64,000 bases of DNA from Streptomyces aurantiacus (GCF_027107535.1 NZ_CP114283.1:7130001-7194000), one strand, 5' to 3'. Positions 39,853-49,231 are shown, counted from the first letter of the stretch. The notes: generated from the sequence alone by a model not told the origin. Translations and numbers: made by a program.

Positions 39853-42800
39853 TCACTCCTCGTCGGGCAGCTGGTGCCAGAACTCCACCTCGGCGAGGTT
39901 GCAGCGGCCGTTGTGCCCGTCGTACACGCGGATCCTCCGGTACGAGACGCGCTCGGCGAGCCGGAACTCGTACCACTGAGCCGTGTCGACCCCACTGATC
40001 GTGTGGAAGTCGGTCCAGGTGGCCCCGGCGTCGTCGGAGCCGCGGAAGACCGTGCCGTTGGCCCGGCTCAGCTGATCGGCTCGGGGGTGCAGGCGGATGC
40101 GGTCGACGGTGATCGGCCCCGCGGCGCCGGCGTCGATGTCGATCCAGCTCTCGGCCGCGGTGGTGTCGGTGTAGGTGGCGGTGTCGCCGTCGAAGGCCCG
40201 CCGGCCCGCTTCCGCCTTGCTTCCCGTGCCGGGCCACTGGGTCGTGGAGGCGGCCACCATGGACTGCGTCACCTCGAACCTGCGCAGCAACGAGTCGATG
40301 GACACCAGGAGTTCGTGGGCCGCGTACACGGCGTCGACGCGCTTGTCCGCGGGCTCCCCGGTCGCCTTCTCGATGCGGTCGAGTTCCGTGCGGAAGGCGG
40401 CGTAGGACTTCTTCGTCCAGTCGGAGGCGTTCGCCCTTCGTGCCCGGGCGAGGACCTGGGTGAGGGTCTCGGCGACCGCCACCGCCACGGCGGACTCGCG
40501 GGTGCCGCCGTCGACGAGTGCCGCCGTCACCTTGTAGGAGCGGGTGCCGTGGCGCAGGCCCTTGTCCTCGTACCTGTACGCACGGGTGTCCTTCTCCAGA
40601 ACCTCCCACTCCCCACCGTCAGTCGAGCGGGAGAGCGTGAACGTCAGAGCGTCGTCCGGCTTGTTCCAGTGGACGGTCGCGGTGTCGCCGTCGCGCCCGA
40701 CGGCGAGCAGGACCGCGTTCGCGCCGAGGCCGTCCACCGCCACCTTCGCGAACTCCGCGTCGCCCGTCGCCGCGAAGCCCGCGTGGACCGCGTAGGGGAA
40801 GGGTGTGAAGAGTGTCGCCACGGTCACCCAGGTGGTGCCGTCCGCCGACACCTGGCCGTGTACGCGGTGTGTACCGGCGTCGCGGACGATCCGCAGGTAC
40901 GGCGTCGCGGCCAGGGTCTGCCCGTCCAGGCGTCGGGTGATGGGCGAGCGCAGGTCGTCCTGCCAGTCGTGGCGGCTGTCGCGGGTGCGGTTGTGGAAGA
41001 CGAGCTGTCCGTCCTTGTCCGCGCCGAAGAACAGGTGGCGGGTGTCCGCGGTGATGCGGTCGCGGAGCATCAGTCCGTTGAGGGGGCCGCGCACTCCAAG
41101 GACACGTGCGGTGAGGGTGAAGCTTCCGGTCAACGGGCGGCTCACATAGTGTAGTTGGTCTTCGATGTCACGGGACGGCACCTGGTAGTCGTCGCCCTCT
41201 CCCAGACCGTCACCGCGTGCGCCGAGCACCCGGATCGTCGAGCCTCGCACCGTCGTGCCGCCCGGCCGGGCGCCGCGCAGGGCGTCGTCGCGCCAGCCGG
41301 AGTCGCCGGTCCCGGGCGAGGCGGGCTTCGGCAGTTCGGTCCGGATGGTGTGTGAAGTCCAGCCGGGGCCGCGGGCGTTGACGGCCGTGACGGTGTAGTA
41401 GTACGTCTCGCCGGGGCGGGCGGACGTGTCCGTGAAGTGGCGGCCGGTCTCCTTCGCCGAGAGCATCTTGTAGGGGCCCCGGCGGCGCGTGGCACGCCGC
41501 ACCTCGTAGCGTGCCGCGCCCGCGGTGGTCTGCCAGGTGACCGTGACCGCGCCGTCGCCGGGCAGGGTGTGCACGAAGTCGACGTGTGCGGGCGGCAGTT
41601 CGGCTTCGTGGGCGGTCGGGAGCTTCAGTACCAGGCCGGACTGCGGCGGCACCCGTACCATGCCGCCACGGACCGGCAGTTCCCTTCCGCTCACCAGGTC
41701 GAGGACGGTCGAGCCCTTCGAACCGGTGGCGGACGGCACGTCCACCTCGTACGCCCGCTCGTTGCCGTAGGCCTTCCGTGTCGTGTTGAAGACGAAGAGG
41801 TAGCGGCCGTAGCGGGCGGTCAGCAGGTCCGGGTAGCCCGAATAGGCGTGGTCGGCCTCGAAGTTCTCGCGGCGGACCGTGCCGACCCCCGGCTGGAAGG
41901 TGATCGGCGCGAGTTCACCCGCAAGGGCCTGGGGCGCCGGGGAGTCGCCGGTCTGCTGGTCCTCCATGAAGTCGACGTCGATGTTGTCCATGCGGGCCCA
42001 GTAGTCCTCGTACCGGAAGCGTCCGTTGGTGTTGATCTGGACGATGTGGTCGCGGTCCGCCTGCCGGACGTGCAGTCGTCCGTTGCGGGCGAACCCCCGC
42101 TGGCGTTCGTTGAGCTGGCCCCAGAGGTGGAGGTCGCCGTCCCTGAGCGACACGAACATGCAGTCCACGTCGACCCACGCGAAGCGCTCGTAGTCGCGCC
42201 GGTCCACCGCGAGCGCGTCCAGTTCCGCGGCCGTGTAGTGGGCGAAGTCCGTGTGCGGGTGGACGATGCCGGTCGGCTTCTGCGCCTTCAGGTAGGCGTA
42301 CGTCTCGCCGAGAGCGAGGTCGTACTTGTTCTTGCCGGTGACGGACGCGAAGGAGCTGAAGTACTGGTGGTCGGCGAGCTGCTGCTGGGCGAAGCCGACC
42401 GCCTCGCGGGCGTACGCGCGGGTGGTCGCCCAGCGGTTCCCGGTGTACCGGTCGGCGTGCTCGGCCATGTGCCGTGCCAGCGAGACGTAGTTGAGGATGC
42501 GGCCCTCGGAGATCCGCAGCACATAGCCGGGGAAGCCGGGGAAGTTGGTGTTGCGCTCGTCGATCACCATCTCCATACGCATGGTGCGCTTGAGGTTGTC
42601 GTCGAGGTCGGTCGCCCGGGCCAGGGAGCGGGCGTGCAGGTTGCGCAGCGCGATCTCCAGGATCCGGTCGTTCAGCGCCTCGTCGCCCTGGTGCCCCCAG
42701 GTGCGGTGGAACCATTCGGGCAGGTAGTTGGTGGCCTCGCCGTAGTTGGCGACATAGCCGTTCTCGCGGGTGTGGCCCGCCTCGGTGATCGTGGTGAAGT

Positions 42801-44334
42801 GCCTGCCGAACGGCAGCCGGCGCACCACGTCACCGTTCCTGTCGCGCTTGGACCTGGCGAGACCCTTGATGACGTACTTGACGTAGTCGTCCGTCCAGCG
42901 GGCCGTGGTGTCGTGGTGGAAGAGCGAGTGGAAGAGGTCCAGGTCCTGGCCGTCCGGACCGACGAGCACCTCCTCGCCGAGGAAGGGCAGCCAGCCCAGT
43001 GCCTCGCCCGCGATGCGGTGGCTGCGCGCCCTGCCCTCGTAGAACTCCGAGCCGACGACCCGCAGCCCCTCGTGGGCCTCCCAGGCACCTTCGTACGTGT
43101 ACATGACCTGGTTGTAGATGTACGAGAGCCGCGAGCGGGCGTAGTCGAAGTTGGCCTTGAGGACGCGACCCCAGGCGGCCCGGCGCGTGAGCGGTGAGCC
43201 GTCGAAGTCGACATCCTTGAGCGAGGTCTCCCCCTCGCTGGTCCCGGTGGTGAAGGGCTCGTCCAGGAACGTCTCGAAGGCCTCCCGGCCGAGGACATCG
43301 TTGTCGGCGATCAGGTTCTCGACCACGTACAGGGCCTCGCCGAGCGCCCCGTAGTAGCCGCCCCAGTCGCCCTGGTGGCCGCCGCGCGCCAGGAGTCTCG
43401 TGTCGGCGTAGTAGTCCCTGGTGTGGTTGTCGACGCACTTGAAGACCCGTAGCAGGGCCGCTTTCCGGTCGGCGTCGGACCGTGCGGGGCACCAGCTCGA
43501 CCGGGCCAACGCGGTTGCGTAGAAGCGGAGTTCGTCCTGGTAGCGGACGATGCTGAGGCGGGCGGTCGCCGAGGCGTCGACCCTCGCCGAGCAGTCGTCG
43601 AAGAGCTTCACCTGGCCGGCCACGTAACCGTCGACGAGCGCCTGCTTCTGTTCCTCGGACACGTCCGCGACCGTGTCCGTGGGCGGTGTGAAGTCCGCCT
43701 GCGGGTCGTCGCTCAGGTCGAGGTACGCGCCGGTGTGGGTGTAGGCCCGGTAGTAGCCCCGGGAGCCGGTGGTCACCTTGGCGCTGAACGCCGCGTCGTA
43801 GGTGCGCAGGGTGATCTCGGCCCGCTCGCGGCCCTTCGTGTGTTCCAGCGGGAGCATCACCGTGGCGTAGAAGAAGCGTCCTGGCAGCGGCCGGACGGTG
43901 CCGGTGTTCAGCGCCTCGTAGTCACCGGAGCGCCGGTAGCCGATCTGCTCCCCGTTGATGTACGCGATCGTCTTGTACGGGGAGGAGTCACCGCCCCAGA
44001 ACTTGACGGTGAGGTAGTTCTGGTGGAGTGGGTCGACCCGCACCGTGAAGCGGAGATCGCCGGTTTTGATTCCGGGGGTGGGCAGGGGCTGGGCGACACG
44101 GGCCCGGTCCCCCGCGTTGCCGTCGGCGACCACGGAGCCGGGGGCGTCGAGGCCGTGCGCGGCCTCGGAGTCGGGGTTCCCGAAGTCGACGAGGTCGAGG
44201 CGTCTCGCACCCCCGGCCTCCCCTGCCCCGGCGGCGGACGCGTGCGCGGCGGCAGGCCAGGACCGACCGGTCAGCGCGAGGGCACCGGTGCCGGCGGTGG
44301 CACCGGCCAGGACGGATCTTCTGGTGACGGACAT
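39853..44334 (-). CDS. 1,493-residue secreted multidomain protein, probable polysaccharide-degrading enzyme
   Basis: Twin-arginine signal (TRRSVLAGATAGTGALALTG), so exported folded. Residues about 45-215 are a jelly-roll-like domain (LVDFGNPDSEAAHGLDAPGS, NYLTVKFWGGDSSPYKTIAY). About 225-770 is a helical repeat region rich in Trp/Tyr/His/Asp (GHQGDWGGYYGALGEALYVV, MYTYEGAWEAHEGLRVVG, FHSLFHHDTTARWTDDYVKY), like the alpha/alpha toroids of polysaccharide lyases. Then beta domain, FN3 (about 915-1000), a concanavalin/DUF1349-like domain (1015-1200), FN3-like (1205-1275), FIVAR-like helices (1288-1345), and an F5/8 type C domain (1355-1490). Adjacent to a dedicated sugar importer. I cannot place its catalytic family. 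Confidence 0.8.
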   Translation of the reverse strand: MSVTRRSVLAGATAGTGALALTGRSWPAAAHASAAGAGEAGGARRLDLVDFGNPDSEAAHGLDAPGSVVADGNAGDRARVAQPLPTPGIKTGDLRFTVRVDPLHQNYLTVKFWGGDSSPYKTIAYINGEQIGYRRSGDYEALNTGTVRPLPGRFFYATVMLPLEHTKGRERAEITLRTYDAAFSAKVTTGSRGYYRAYTHTGAYLDLSDDPQADFTPPTDTVADVSEEQKQALVDGYVAGQVKLFDDCSARVDASATARLSIVRYQDELRFYATALARSSWCPARSDADRKAALLRVFKCVDNHTRDYYADTRLLARGGHQGDWGGYYGALGEALYVVENLIADNDVLGREAFETFLDEPFTTGTSEGETSLKDVDFDGSPLTRRAAWGRVLKANFDYARSRLSYIYNQVMYTYEGAWEAHEGLRVVGSEFYEGRARSHRIAGEALGWLPFLGEEVLVGPDGQDLDLFHSLFHHDTTARWTDDYVKYVIKGLARSKRDRNGDVVRRLPFGRHFTTITEAGHTRENGYVANYGEATNYLPEWFHRTWGHQGDEALNDRILEIALRNLHARSLARATDLDDNLKRTMRMEMVIDERNTNFPGFPGYVLRISEGRILNYVSLARHMAEHADRYTGNRWATTRAYAREAVGFAQQQLADHQYFSSFASVTGKNKYDLALGETYAYLKAQKPTGIVHPHTDFAHYTAAELDALAVDRRDYERFAWVDVDCMFVSLRDGDLHLWGQLNERQRGFARNGRLHVRQADRDHIVQINTNGRFRYEDYWARMDNIDVDFMEDQQTGDSPAPQALAGELAPITFQPGVGTVRRENFEADHAYSGYPDLLTARYGRYLFVFNTTRKAYGNERAYEVDVPSATGSKGSTVLDLVSGRELPVRGGMVRVPPQSGLVLKLPTAHEAELPPAHVDFVHTLPGDGAVTVTWQTTAGAARYEVRRATRRRGPYKMLSAKETGRHFTDTSARPGETYYYTVTAVNARGPGWTSHTIRTELPKPASPGTGDSGWRDDALRGARPGGTTVRGSTIRVLGARGDGLGEGDDYQVPSRDIEDQLHYVSRPLTGSFTLTARVLGVRGPLNGLMLRDRITADTRHLFFGADKDGQLVFHNRTRDSRHDWQDDLRSPITRRLDGQTLAATPYLRIVRDAGTHRVHGQVSADGTTWVTVATLFTPFPYAVHAGFAATGDAEFAKVAVDGLGANAVLLAVGRDGDTATVHWNKPDDALTFTLSRSTDGGEWEVLEKDTRAYRYEDKGLRHGTRSYKVTAALVDGGTRESAVAVAVAETLTQVLARARRANASDWTKKSYAAFRTELDRIEKATGEPADKRVDAVYAAHELLVSIDSLLRRFEVTQSMVAASTTQWPGTGSKAEAGRRAFDGDTATYTDTTAAESWIDIDAGAAGPITVDRIRLHPRADQLSRANGTVFRGSDDAGATWTDFHTISGVDTAQWYEFRLAERVSYRRIRVYDGHNGRCNLAEVEFWHQLPDEE

Positions 44335-44457
44335 GCGGGATCCTCACAGCGACGGAAGGAGCGGGAGGGGAGACGGAGGAGAGGCGCGGAGGAGGGGAGA
44401 CGGAGGAAGGGCGGCGGGTGTTCGTCGGTGGGCCCCGGCCGCGAGGCGTCCCGTGGA

Positions 44458-45384
44458 CTACTTCAGGGAGCCGAGCGTGACGCCCGAGCGCCAGAAGCGC
44501 TGCATCGAGATCATCAGGATCACCATCGGGACGAGGGAGAGCAGCGAGCCCACGACGACCATCCCGGTCAGGTCGGCGGACGTGTCGACCTTGACCTTCA
44601 GCCAGGAGTAGAGACCGACCATCACGGTCCACTTCTCCGGCGTACGCAGGAACACCAGGGGTCCGAAGAACGAGTTCCAGGAACCGACGAAGCCGAGCAG
44701 GAAGATCGTCGCCGCGCCCGTGGACATGAGACGGGCGCCGACCGTGAAGAAGATGCGGTACTCACCCGCCCCGTCGATACGGGCCGCCTCCAGGAGTTCG
44801 GGCGGGATCGCGCCCTCCGCGTACACCTTGGCGAGGTAGACGGAGAAGGCGTTGAACAGGCTCGGCACGATGATCGCCAGCGGACTGTCGACGATCCCCA
44901 GGTCCGTGTAGAGCAGGAAGGACGGGATGGTGAGCAGCGCGTGCGGGACGAGGAAGGATCCGATGATGCAGCCCATCAGCACGCCCCGGCCGCGGAACCG
45001 GTACATCGCCAGTCCGTAGCCGCAGGCCACGCAGACCAGGGTCATGCCGGCGGTGCCGAGGAAGCCGTAGTAGAGCGTGTTCCACAGCCACTTGAGGAAG
45101 ATGCCGTCCTGGTAGGTGAACAGCGCCTTCAGGTTGTCCGTGAAGTGCAGGTCGGAGAACCACAGGCCGTTGGTCGTGTAGAGGTCGGACTGGTTCTTGG
45201 TCGCCGAGACGATCAGCCACCACACGGGGGCCAGCGAGTAGAGCGTGAAGAACACCACTCCGCCGATGACCAGGGCCCTGGTCCGGCGGCTGTGCCGGAC
45301 GGGGCCGGCGCCGTCGCGGGGTGCGGTCGCGGCCCGCTTCGGGCGCGGAGGTGTGGTCGTGGACCGGTCGATGGTTGCGGTCAT
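44458..45384 (-). CDS. Carbohydrate ABC transporter permease (MalG-type)
   Basis: 308 residues, six membrane helices after a Pro/Arg-rich N-terminus. The EAA loop that docks to the ATPase is ELLEAARIDGAGEYRIFFTV (consensus EAAxxDGA). It forms the inner-membrane channel of a sugar importer with the MalF-type partner at 45512. No ATPase gene is present, which is normal in Streptomyces, where a shared MsiK ATPase serves many sugar importers. ATG 45384 overlaps the stop of the 44-codon ORF (ATGA). The giant secreted protein gene follows after 123 bases of purine-rich sequence. Confidence 0.93.
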   Translation of the reverse strand: MTATIDRSTTTPPRPKRAATAPRDGAGPVRHSRRTRALVIGGVVFFTLYSLAPVWWLIVSATKNQSDLYTTNGLWFSDLHFTDNLKALFTYQDGIFLKWLWNTLYYGFLGTAGMTLVCVACGYGLAMYRFRGRGVLMGCIIGSFLVPHALLTIPSFLLYTDLGIVDSPLAIIVPSLFNAFSVYLAKVYAEGAIPPELLEAARIDGAGEYRIFFTVGARLMSTGAATIFLLGFVGSWNSFFGPLVFLRTPEKWTVMVGLYSWLKVKVDTSADLTGMVVVGSLLSLVPMVILMISMQRFWRSGVTLGSLK

Positions 45385-45515
45385 GCGGGGAAGACCTCGC
45401 TTGTCGGCCGAGGAACGGAGACATCGCCCACGCCCGCCGCCACGGACTCGCGCCGCTCGACGTGGCCCTGCGCGGCCGGTACGGCGGTCACGGCACTGCT
45501 GACGGCGGCCGTCAT
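45381..45515 (-). CDS. 44-residue small ORF coupled between the two permease genes
   Basis: The ATG at 45515 overlaps the MalF-type stop (ATGA), and its own stop overlaps the MalG-type ATG at 45384 (again ATGA). The peptide is Ala/Val/Ser-rich: MTAAVSSAVTAVPAAQGHVE, then RRESVAAGVGDVSVPRPT and SEVFPA. There is no membrane helix or known motif. Overlapping stop/start pairs at both ends are typical of translationally coupled genes. It might be a true small protein or a translational bridge that keeps the two permeases in step. Confidence 0.6.
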   Translation of the reverse strand: MTAAVSSAVTAVPAAQGHVERRESVAAGVGDVSVPRPTSEVFPA

Positions 45516-46444
45516 GACGTGGGCGCCTTGTTCGTGAGCCGGTAGAACAGCGCGGACGTGGTGCCGACGACCAGGGCGAGAATGATCGAGAGGGCGGAGG
45601 CGTAGTTGAAGTTGCCCTGCTGGAAGGCCCAGTCGTAGATCGCCATGATCGGGGTGAAGTCCCGGGTGACGGTCTCCGGGGCCATGGACTTGAAGAGCAT
45701 CGTGTCGCTGAAGATCTGCAGGGTGCCGATGATGCTGAGCACGGTGGTGAGCACCAGGGAGCGGCGGACCAGCGGCACCTTGATCGACCAGGCGATCCGC
45801 CACTCCGAGGCCCCGTCGATGCGGGCCGCGTCGTAGACGTTCGCGTCGACCGAGCGCAGCGCCGAGTAGACGATCAGCATGTTGAAGCCGATCCCGCTCC
45901 ACGCCATCAGGTTGCCGATGGACACCCAGATGAGTTCGCCGCCGTAGAAGTTCGCGTCGATGCCGAAGAGGTCGAAGAACGGGGTGAGCGGTCCGACCAC
46001 CGGGCTGTAGAGGTAGATCCAGATCAGGGTGGCGACGATGCCCGGGATCATGTACGGGATCAGCAGCGGGATACGGAAGCGGTCGGCGACGCGCTGGGAG
46101 GCCGCGTCGAGGAGCAGTGCGAGCCCGACGCTGGCGATCTGGATGACCGGGATGCTGATCAGCGCGAACAGGCCGACGCGCAGCATCGAGGACCAGAAGC
46201 GGCCGTCGCCGAAGCCCTCGACGAAGTTGTCGAGGCCGACGAACTCGACGGTCTTCTCGCCGAATCCGAGCCCGGAGCCCTTCTCGCTGTAGAGGCTCTC
46301 CTTGAGGGCCATGACGAGCGGGGTCACGGTGAACAGGACGAACCCGAGGAAGAAGGGCACCGTGAAGGAGGCGCCCTTGAGGGCCATGGTCCGCCGCCAT
46401 CCGAGGCGGGGGGCCCGGGACGGCGACTCGGTGACGGCTGCCAC
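45512..46444 (-). CDS. Carbohydrate ABC transporter permease (MalF-type)
   Basis: 310 residues with six membrane helices (FTVPFFLGFVLFTVTPLVMA, ISIPVIQIASVGLALLLDAA, IPYMIPGIVATLIWIYLYSP and others). The EAA loop is NVYDAARIDGASEWRIAWSI. It is the partner of the MalG-type permease. GTG 46444 begins four bases after the stop of the binding-protein gene, so the importer genes are translationally linked. Specificity is unknown, but the locus suggests oligosaccharides released by the adjacent large secreted protein. Confidence 0.93.
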   Translation of the reverse strand: MAAVTESPSRAPRLGWRRTMALKGASFTVPFFLGFVLFTVTPLVMALKESLYSEKGSGLGFGEKTVEFVGLDNFVEGFGDGRFWSSMLRVGLFALISIPVIQIASVGLALLLDAASQRVADRFRIPLLIPYMIPGIVATLIWIYLYSPVVGPLTPFFDLFGIDANFYGGELIWVSIGNLMAWSGIGFNMLIVYSALRSVDANVYDAARIDGASEWRIAWSIKVPLVRRSLVLTTVLSIIGTLQIFSDTMLFKSMAPETVTRDFTPIMAIYDWAFQQGNFNYASALSIILALVVGTTSALFYRLTNKAPTS

Positions 46445-46448
46445 GGGA

Positions 46449-47792
46449 TCAGCCCTCGACGTTGATGTTCTTGGACTTCAGGTCGTCGACCGTGAACTCC
46501 TGGAGGTGTTCCAGCGCCTGCTTCACCGTGATCTTCTTGGTGACGATCTTCGCCCACTGGTCCTGCAACTCGGCGAAGACACCGGTGTAGTTGGGGCCGA
46601 CCGTCCAGTCGCTCCTCGCGTGCTCGACGGATTTGAGGATCACGCCGCGGGCCTCGGACTTGTGCGTGCCGAAGAGCCTGTCGGTGACCACCGAGTCGAC
46701 CCAGGGGGTGACGTCCTTGACGGCCCCCGGCCACTCGTACTGCTTGGTGTCCTTCTGGTAGCTGGAGTCGATGCCGGCCTTGTCGGTCTTCATCCACACC
46801 GCCGCCTCGACGGCCTCCTCGACGTGCTCGCAGCCCTTCGGGACGAGCACTCCGTTGTTGGCGCTGTACGAGGAGGTGGTGAACTCCTTCGCGTCGGAGA
46901 ACTGGGGCAGGTCGATGGGCTGCCAGTCACCGAGGGACTTCTTGTAGTTCAGCTCGTAGTTCTGCAGCTGCCAGGTCTGGGTGGGCAGCGAGACCATCTT
47001 CCCGGAGTCGAAGTAGCTGATCAGGGCGGGCCGGTCCTGGTAGGTCTGGTTGGCGACCAGACCGCCGTCCACCAGCCGCTGGACGATGTCGGCGGCCTTG
47101 AGGGACTCCGGTGACAGGAAGTCGATCCGCCAGCTGTCGCCCTTCTGCTCGTACCAGGTGCCGCCCGCCTGCTGGACCAGGTTGACCAGGGTCGACGGGT
47201 CCTCGCCGGCCAGGTTCATGACGTACACGCCGTGCTTCTTCAGTTCCTTGCCCGCGGTGATCACGTCGTCCCAGGTCTTGGGGGCCTCGACGCCGTACCG
47301 GTCGTACACCGAGCGGTTGATCATCATGAACGTCGGGTTGAAGCCGGTCGGTACGGCGTAGTAGGTGCCGCCTGCCTGCACGCTGGGGAGCGCGGCCGGG
47401 TTGAACCGGTCGAGGTACGGCTTCAGTTCCTTGTCGACGCTGCTGAGCAGGCCCTCGCCGACGAGGCTGGGTACCTCGCCGAAGTTCTGCACCAGGCAGG
47501 GGACGTCCTTTTTGGCGGCGACCGCGTTGCGCACGTTCTGCGCCGTTCCGGGGTTGTCGGCCTGCTTGACGAACTTGAGCTTGATGTCGGTGTGCGTGGC
47601 GTTGAACTTCGCGACCACCGGGTCGATGTTCTTCGTCTCCGTCCAGCTCCAGTACTCGATCGTGACCGGCCCCTTCGACTGGCCCGAGGAGTCGTCGGAG
47701 CCGCCTCCGCAGGCGGTCGCGGTGAGGGCGAGCACGGTCGTGAGGGCGGCTGCGGACGCTGCGGCGCGGCGCGGGGCACGGGAGTGGGGCAT
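46449..47792 (-). CDS. Sugar ABC transporter substrate-binding lipoprotein
   Basis: 447 residues. Signal peptide with lipobox (TTVLALTATACGGGSDDSSG), so anchored by a lipid at the outer face of the membrane. Family-1 binding-protein features: VTIEYWSWTETKNIDPVVAK, FNATHTDIKLKFVKQADNPG, VPTGFNPTFMMINRSVYDRY (open hinge strand), SYSANNGVLVPKGCEHVEEA. ATG 47792 has CAGGAG about eight bases upstream. It is the first gene of the importer operon, and the AACCGGTCTCTA-type sites lie just upstream. Ligand unknown; probably an oligosaccharide. Confidence 0.93.
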   Translation of the reverse strand: MPHSRAPRRAAASAAALTTVLALTATACGGGSDDSSGQSKGPVTIEYWSWTETKNIDPVVAKFNATHTDIKLKFVKQADNPGTAQNVRNAVAAKKDVPCLVQNFGEVPSLVGEGLLSSVDKELKPYLDRFNPAALPSVQAGGTYYAVPTGFNPTFMMINRSVYDRYGVEAPKTWDDVITAGKELKKHGVYVMNLAGEDPSTLVNLVQQAGGTWYEQKGDSWRIDFLSPESLKAADIVQRLVDGGLVANQTYQDRPALISYFDSGKMVSLPTQTWQLQNYELNYKKSLGDWQPIDLPQFSDAKEFTTSSYSANNGVLVPKGCEHVEEAVEAAVWMKTDKAGIDSSYQKDTKQYEWPGAVKDVTPWVDSVVTDRLFGTHKSEARGVILKSVEHARSDWTVGPNYTGVFAELQDQWAKIVTKKITVKQALEHLQEFTVDDLKSKNINVEG

Positions 47793-47864
47793 GGCGGCTC
47801 CTGAAGGACGAAGGCAGGGGAGACCGGCCGCCGCTCGGGTCGTATCGTCCGAGGGCGCGATAGA

Positions 47865-47876
47865 AATCGGTCTCTA
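47865..47876. promoter_or_regulatory. Putative LacI-family operator, copy 1
   Basis: AATCGGTCTCTA matches AACCGGTCTCTA at 11 of 12 positions. It lies 73 bases upstream of the binding-protein start, within the range for a repressor site near the promoter. Confidence 0.6.
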
Positions 47877-48013
47877 TGGAAGCTAGAACCGGTCCCGGAC
47901 GTCGGCAAGACATCGGGCCGAGAAAACTGGGAGATCAGGCCAACTCACCCACATCTGCACGGTATTTCGAACCGGTAACCAGAAATTGGGCACCTACCGG
48001 ACAGCCGACTCTC

Positions 48014-48025
48014 TAGAGACCGGTT
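48014..48025. promoter_or_regulatory. Putative LacI-family operator, copy 2
   Basis: TAGAGACCGGTT is the exact reverse complement of AACCGGTCTCTA at 50360. GAGACCGGTTGTCC, which overlaps it, is repeated with one change at 48041-48054. Confidence 0.65.
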
Positions 48026-48166
48026 GTCCACGATGCGCCGGAGACCGGGTGTCCGGAGCGGCGCGAGTCCGCCGTGAGAGGGCATGGCAGGAAGGAGGAG
48101 AGGAGGGAGGGACGAAGGAAGAGGCGGAGGGCGGCGGGGAGGTGGGGCAGGGGTGCGGCCGGGGAT

Positions 48167-49231
48167 TCAGCGGCCCGGTCGCCGTGTCGAGTCCCGCAGC
48201 ACGATGTGGGTGCCGAGCACCAGGTGCTGGCTTCCGGGGAGTTCATCGCGGTGCAGGGCCAGCCGGACCGCCGCGCGCCCCAGTTCCTCGTGCGGGACGT
48301 TGACGGTGGTGAGGGCCGGGAAGAGGTCCAGGGCCAGCGGCACGTCGTCGTAGCCGACCACGGACACCTCGTCGGGGACGCTCACGCCTGCCTCGCGCAG
48401 CGCCTGCAGCGCCCCCGCCGCGACCATGTCGGTGGCCGCGAACAGCGCGGTGAAAGCGGCGCCCGACGCGAGGAGTTCACGGGTGCCCCGGTAGCCGTGC
48501 GAGCGGCTGAACGCGCCGTCGAGGATCAGGTCCGGGTCGGGTGCGAGCCCGAGCAGTTCATGGGCGCGCCGGAAACCGGCGAGGCGCTGGCCACTGGTCG
48601 ACAGGCCGGTCACCCGGCCCAGGTAGGCGATGCGCTGGTGGCCCGAGGTGAGCAGGTGGGTGGTCATCGCGAAGGCGCCGCCCTCGTTGTCGTACTCGAC
48701 GACGGTGGCGGGCACCCCCGGGCCGAGCGGCGGCCTGCCGACGAGCACGAGCCGCGAGCCGACCCGGTCGAGGGCGTGCGCGAAGTGCGTCATACGGTCC
48801 TGGTAGGCCTTGTCGTCCCAGGCGCCGCCGACGACGATCACGGCGTCGGCCCGCTGTTCGCGCATGGTCTCGACGACGGCGAGGACACGCTGCGGATCGC
48901 CGTGCGTGGTGCAGAGCATGCAGAGTCTGCCCTCGGCCGACGCCTGCTCCTCGACGCCGCGGGCGATGTGCGCGTAGAAGGGGCCGGTGACGTCGTCGAC
49001 GACGAACGCCACCGTCTTGTTGGTGGAGCCGCCGAGCGCGCGGGCGTGCGCGTTGACCACGTAGTCCAGTTCGCGCATCGCCTTGAGCACCCTGGCGCGG
49101 GTGCTCGCGGCCACCGGGTAGGTGCCGCCGAGAACCCGGGAGACGGTCGAGGCGGAGACACCGGCCCGCGCGGCGACGTCCCGGACCGTGGAGGCGTCGT
49201 TGCTCATCACGGACTCCGTCTTCTTGGCCAC
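48167..49231 (-). CDS. LacI family transcriptional regulator
   Basis: 354 residues. N-terminal helix-turn-helix and hinge (TVRDVAARAGVSASTVSRVL, RARVLKAMRELDYVVNAHAR) followed by a periplasmic-binding-protein-like sensor domain (KTVAFVVDDVTGPFYAHIAR, FAATDMVAAGALQALREAGV, SVVGYDDVPLALDLFPALTT). GTG 49231 has GAGGAG nine bases upstream; ATG 49207 is an alternative. It lies between the 2-hydroxyacid dehydrogenase and the sugar importer, all leftward, and is the likely binder of the AACCGGTCTCTA sites. ACCGGT also occurs at its own start, hinting at autoregulation. Effector unknown. Confidence 0.93.
   Translation of the reverse strand: MAKKTESVMSNDASTVRDVAARAGVSASTVSRVLGGTYPVAASTRARVLKAMRELDYVVNAHARALGGSTNKTVAFVVDDVTGPFYAHIARGVEEQASAEGRLCMLCTTHGDPQRVLAVVETMREQRADAVIVVGGAWDDKAYQDRMTHFAHALDRVGSRLVLVGRPPLGPGVPATVVEYDNEGGAFAMTTHLLTSGHQRIAYLGRVTGLSTSGQRLAGFRRAHELLGLAPDPDLILDGAFSRSHGYRGTRELLASGAAFTALFAATDMVAAGALQALREAGVSVPDEVSVVGYDDVPLALDLFPALTTVNVPHEELGRAAVRLALHRDELPGSQHLVLGTHIVLRDSTRRPGR

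Larger units (their letters stand above)
47793..48166. promoter_or_regulatory. Control region of the sugar importer operon
   Basis: 374 bases between the LacI gene stop and the importer start. It holds AATCGGTCTCTA (47865-47876), weaker ACCGGT-centred relatives at 47887-47898 and 47970-47981, a perfect inverse copy TAGAGACCGGTT (48014-48025), and GAGACCGGTTGTCC repeated as GAGACCGGGTGTCC 25 bases later (48016-48029, 48041-48054). The tract near 48085-48150 is purine-rich low complexity. Confidence 0.6.

Noticed and set aside
41437..43197. 586-codon rightward ORF inside the 1,493-residue gene
   Set aside because: Antisense shadow; Val/Gly/Arg-rich without domains, and the leftward frame is continuous with recognisable FN3 and F5/8C modules.
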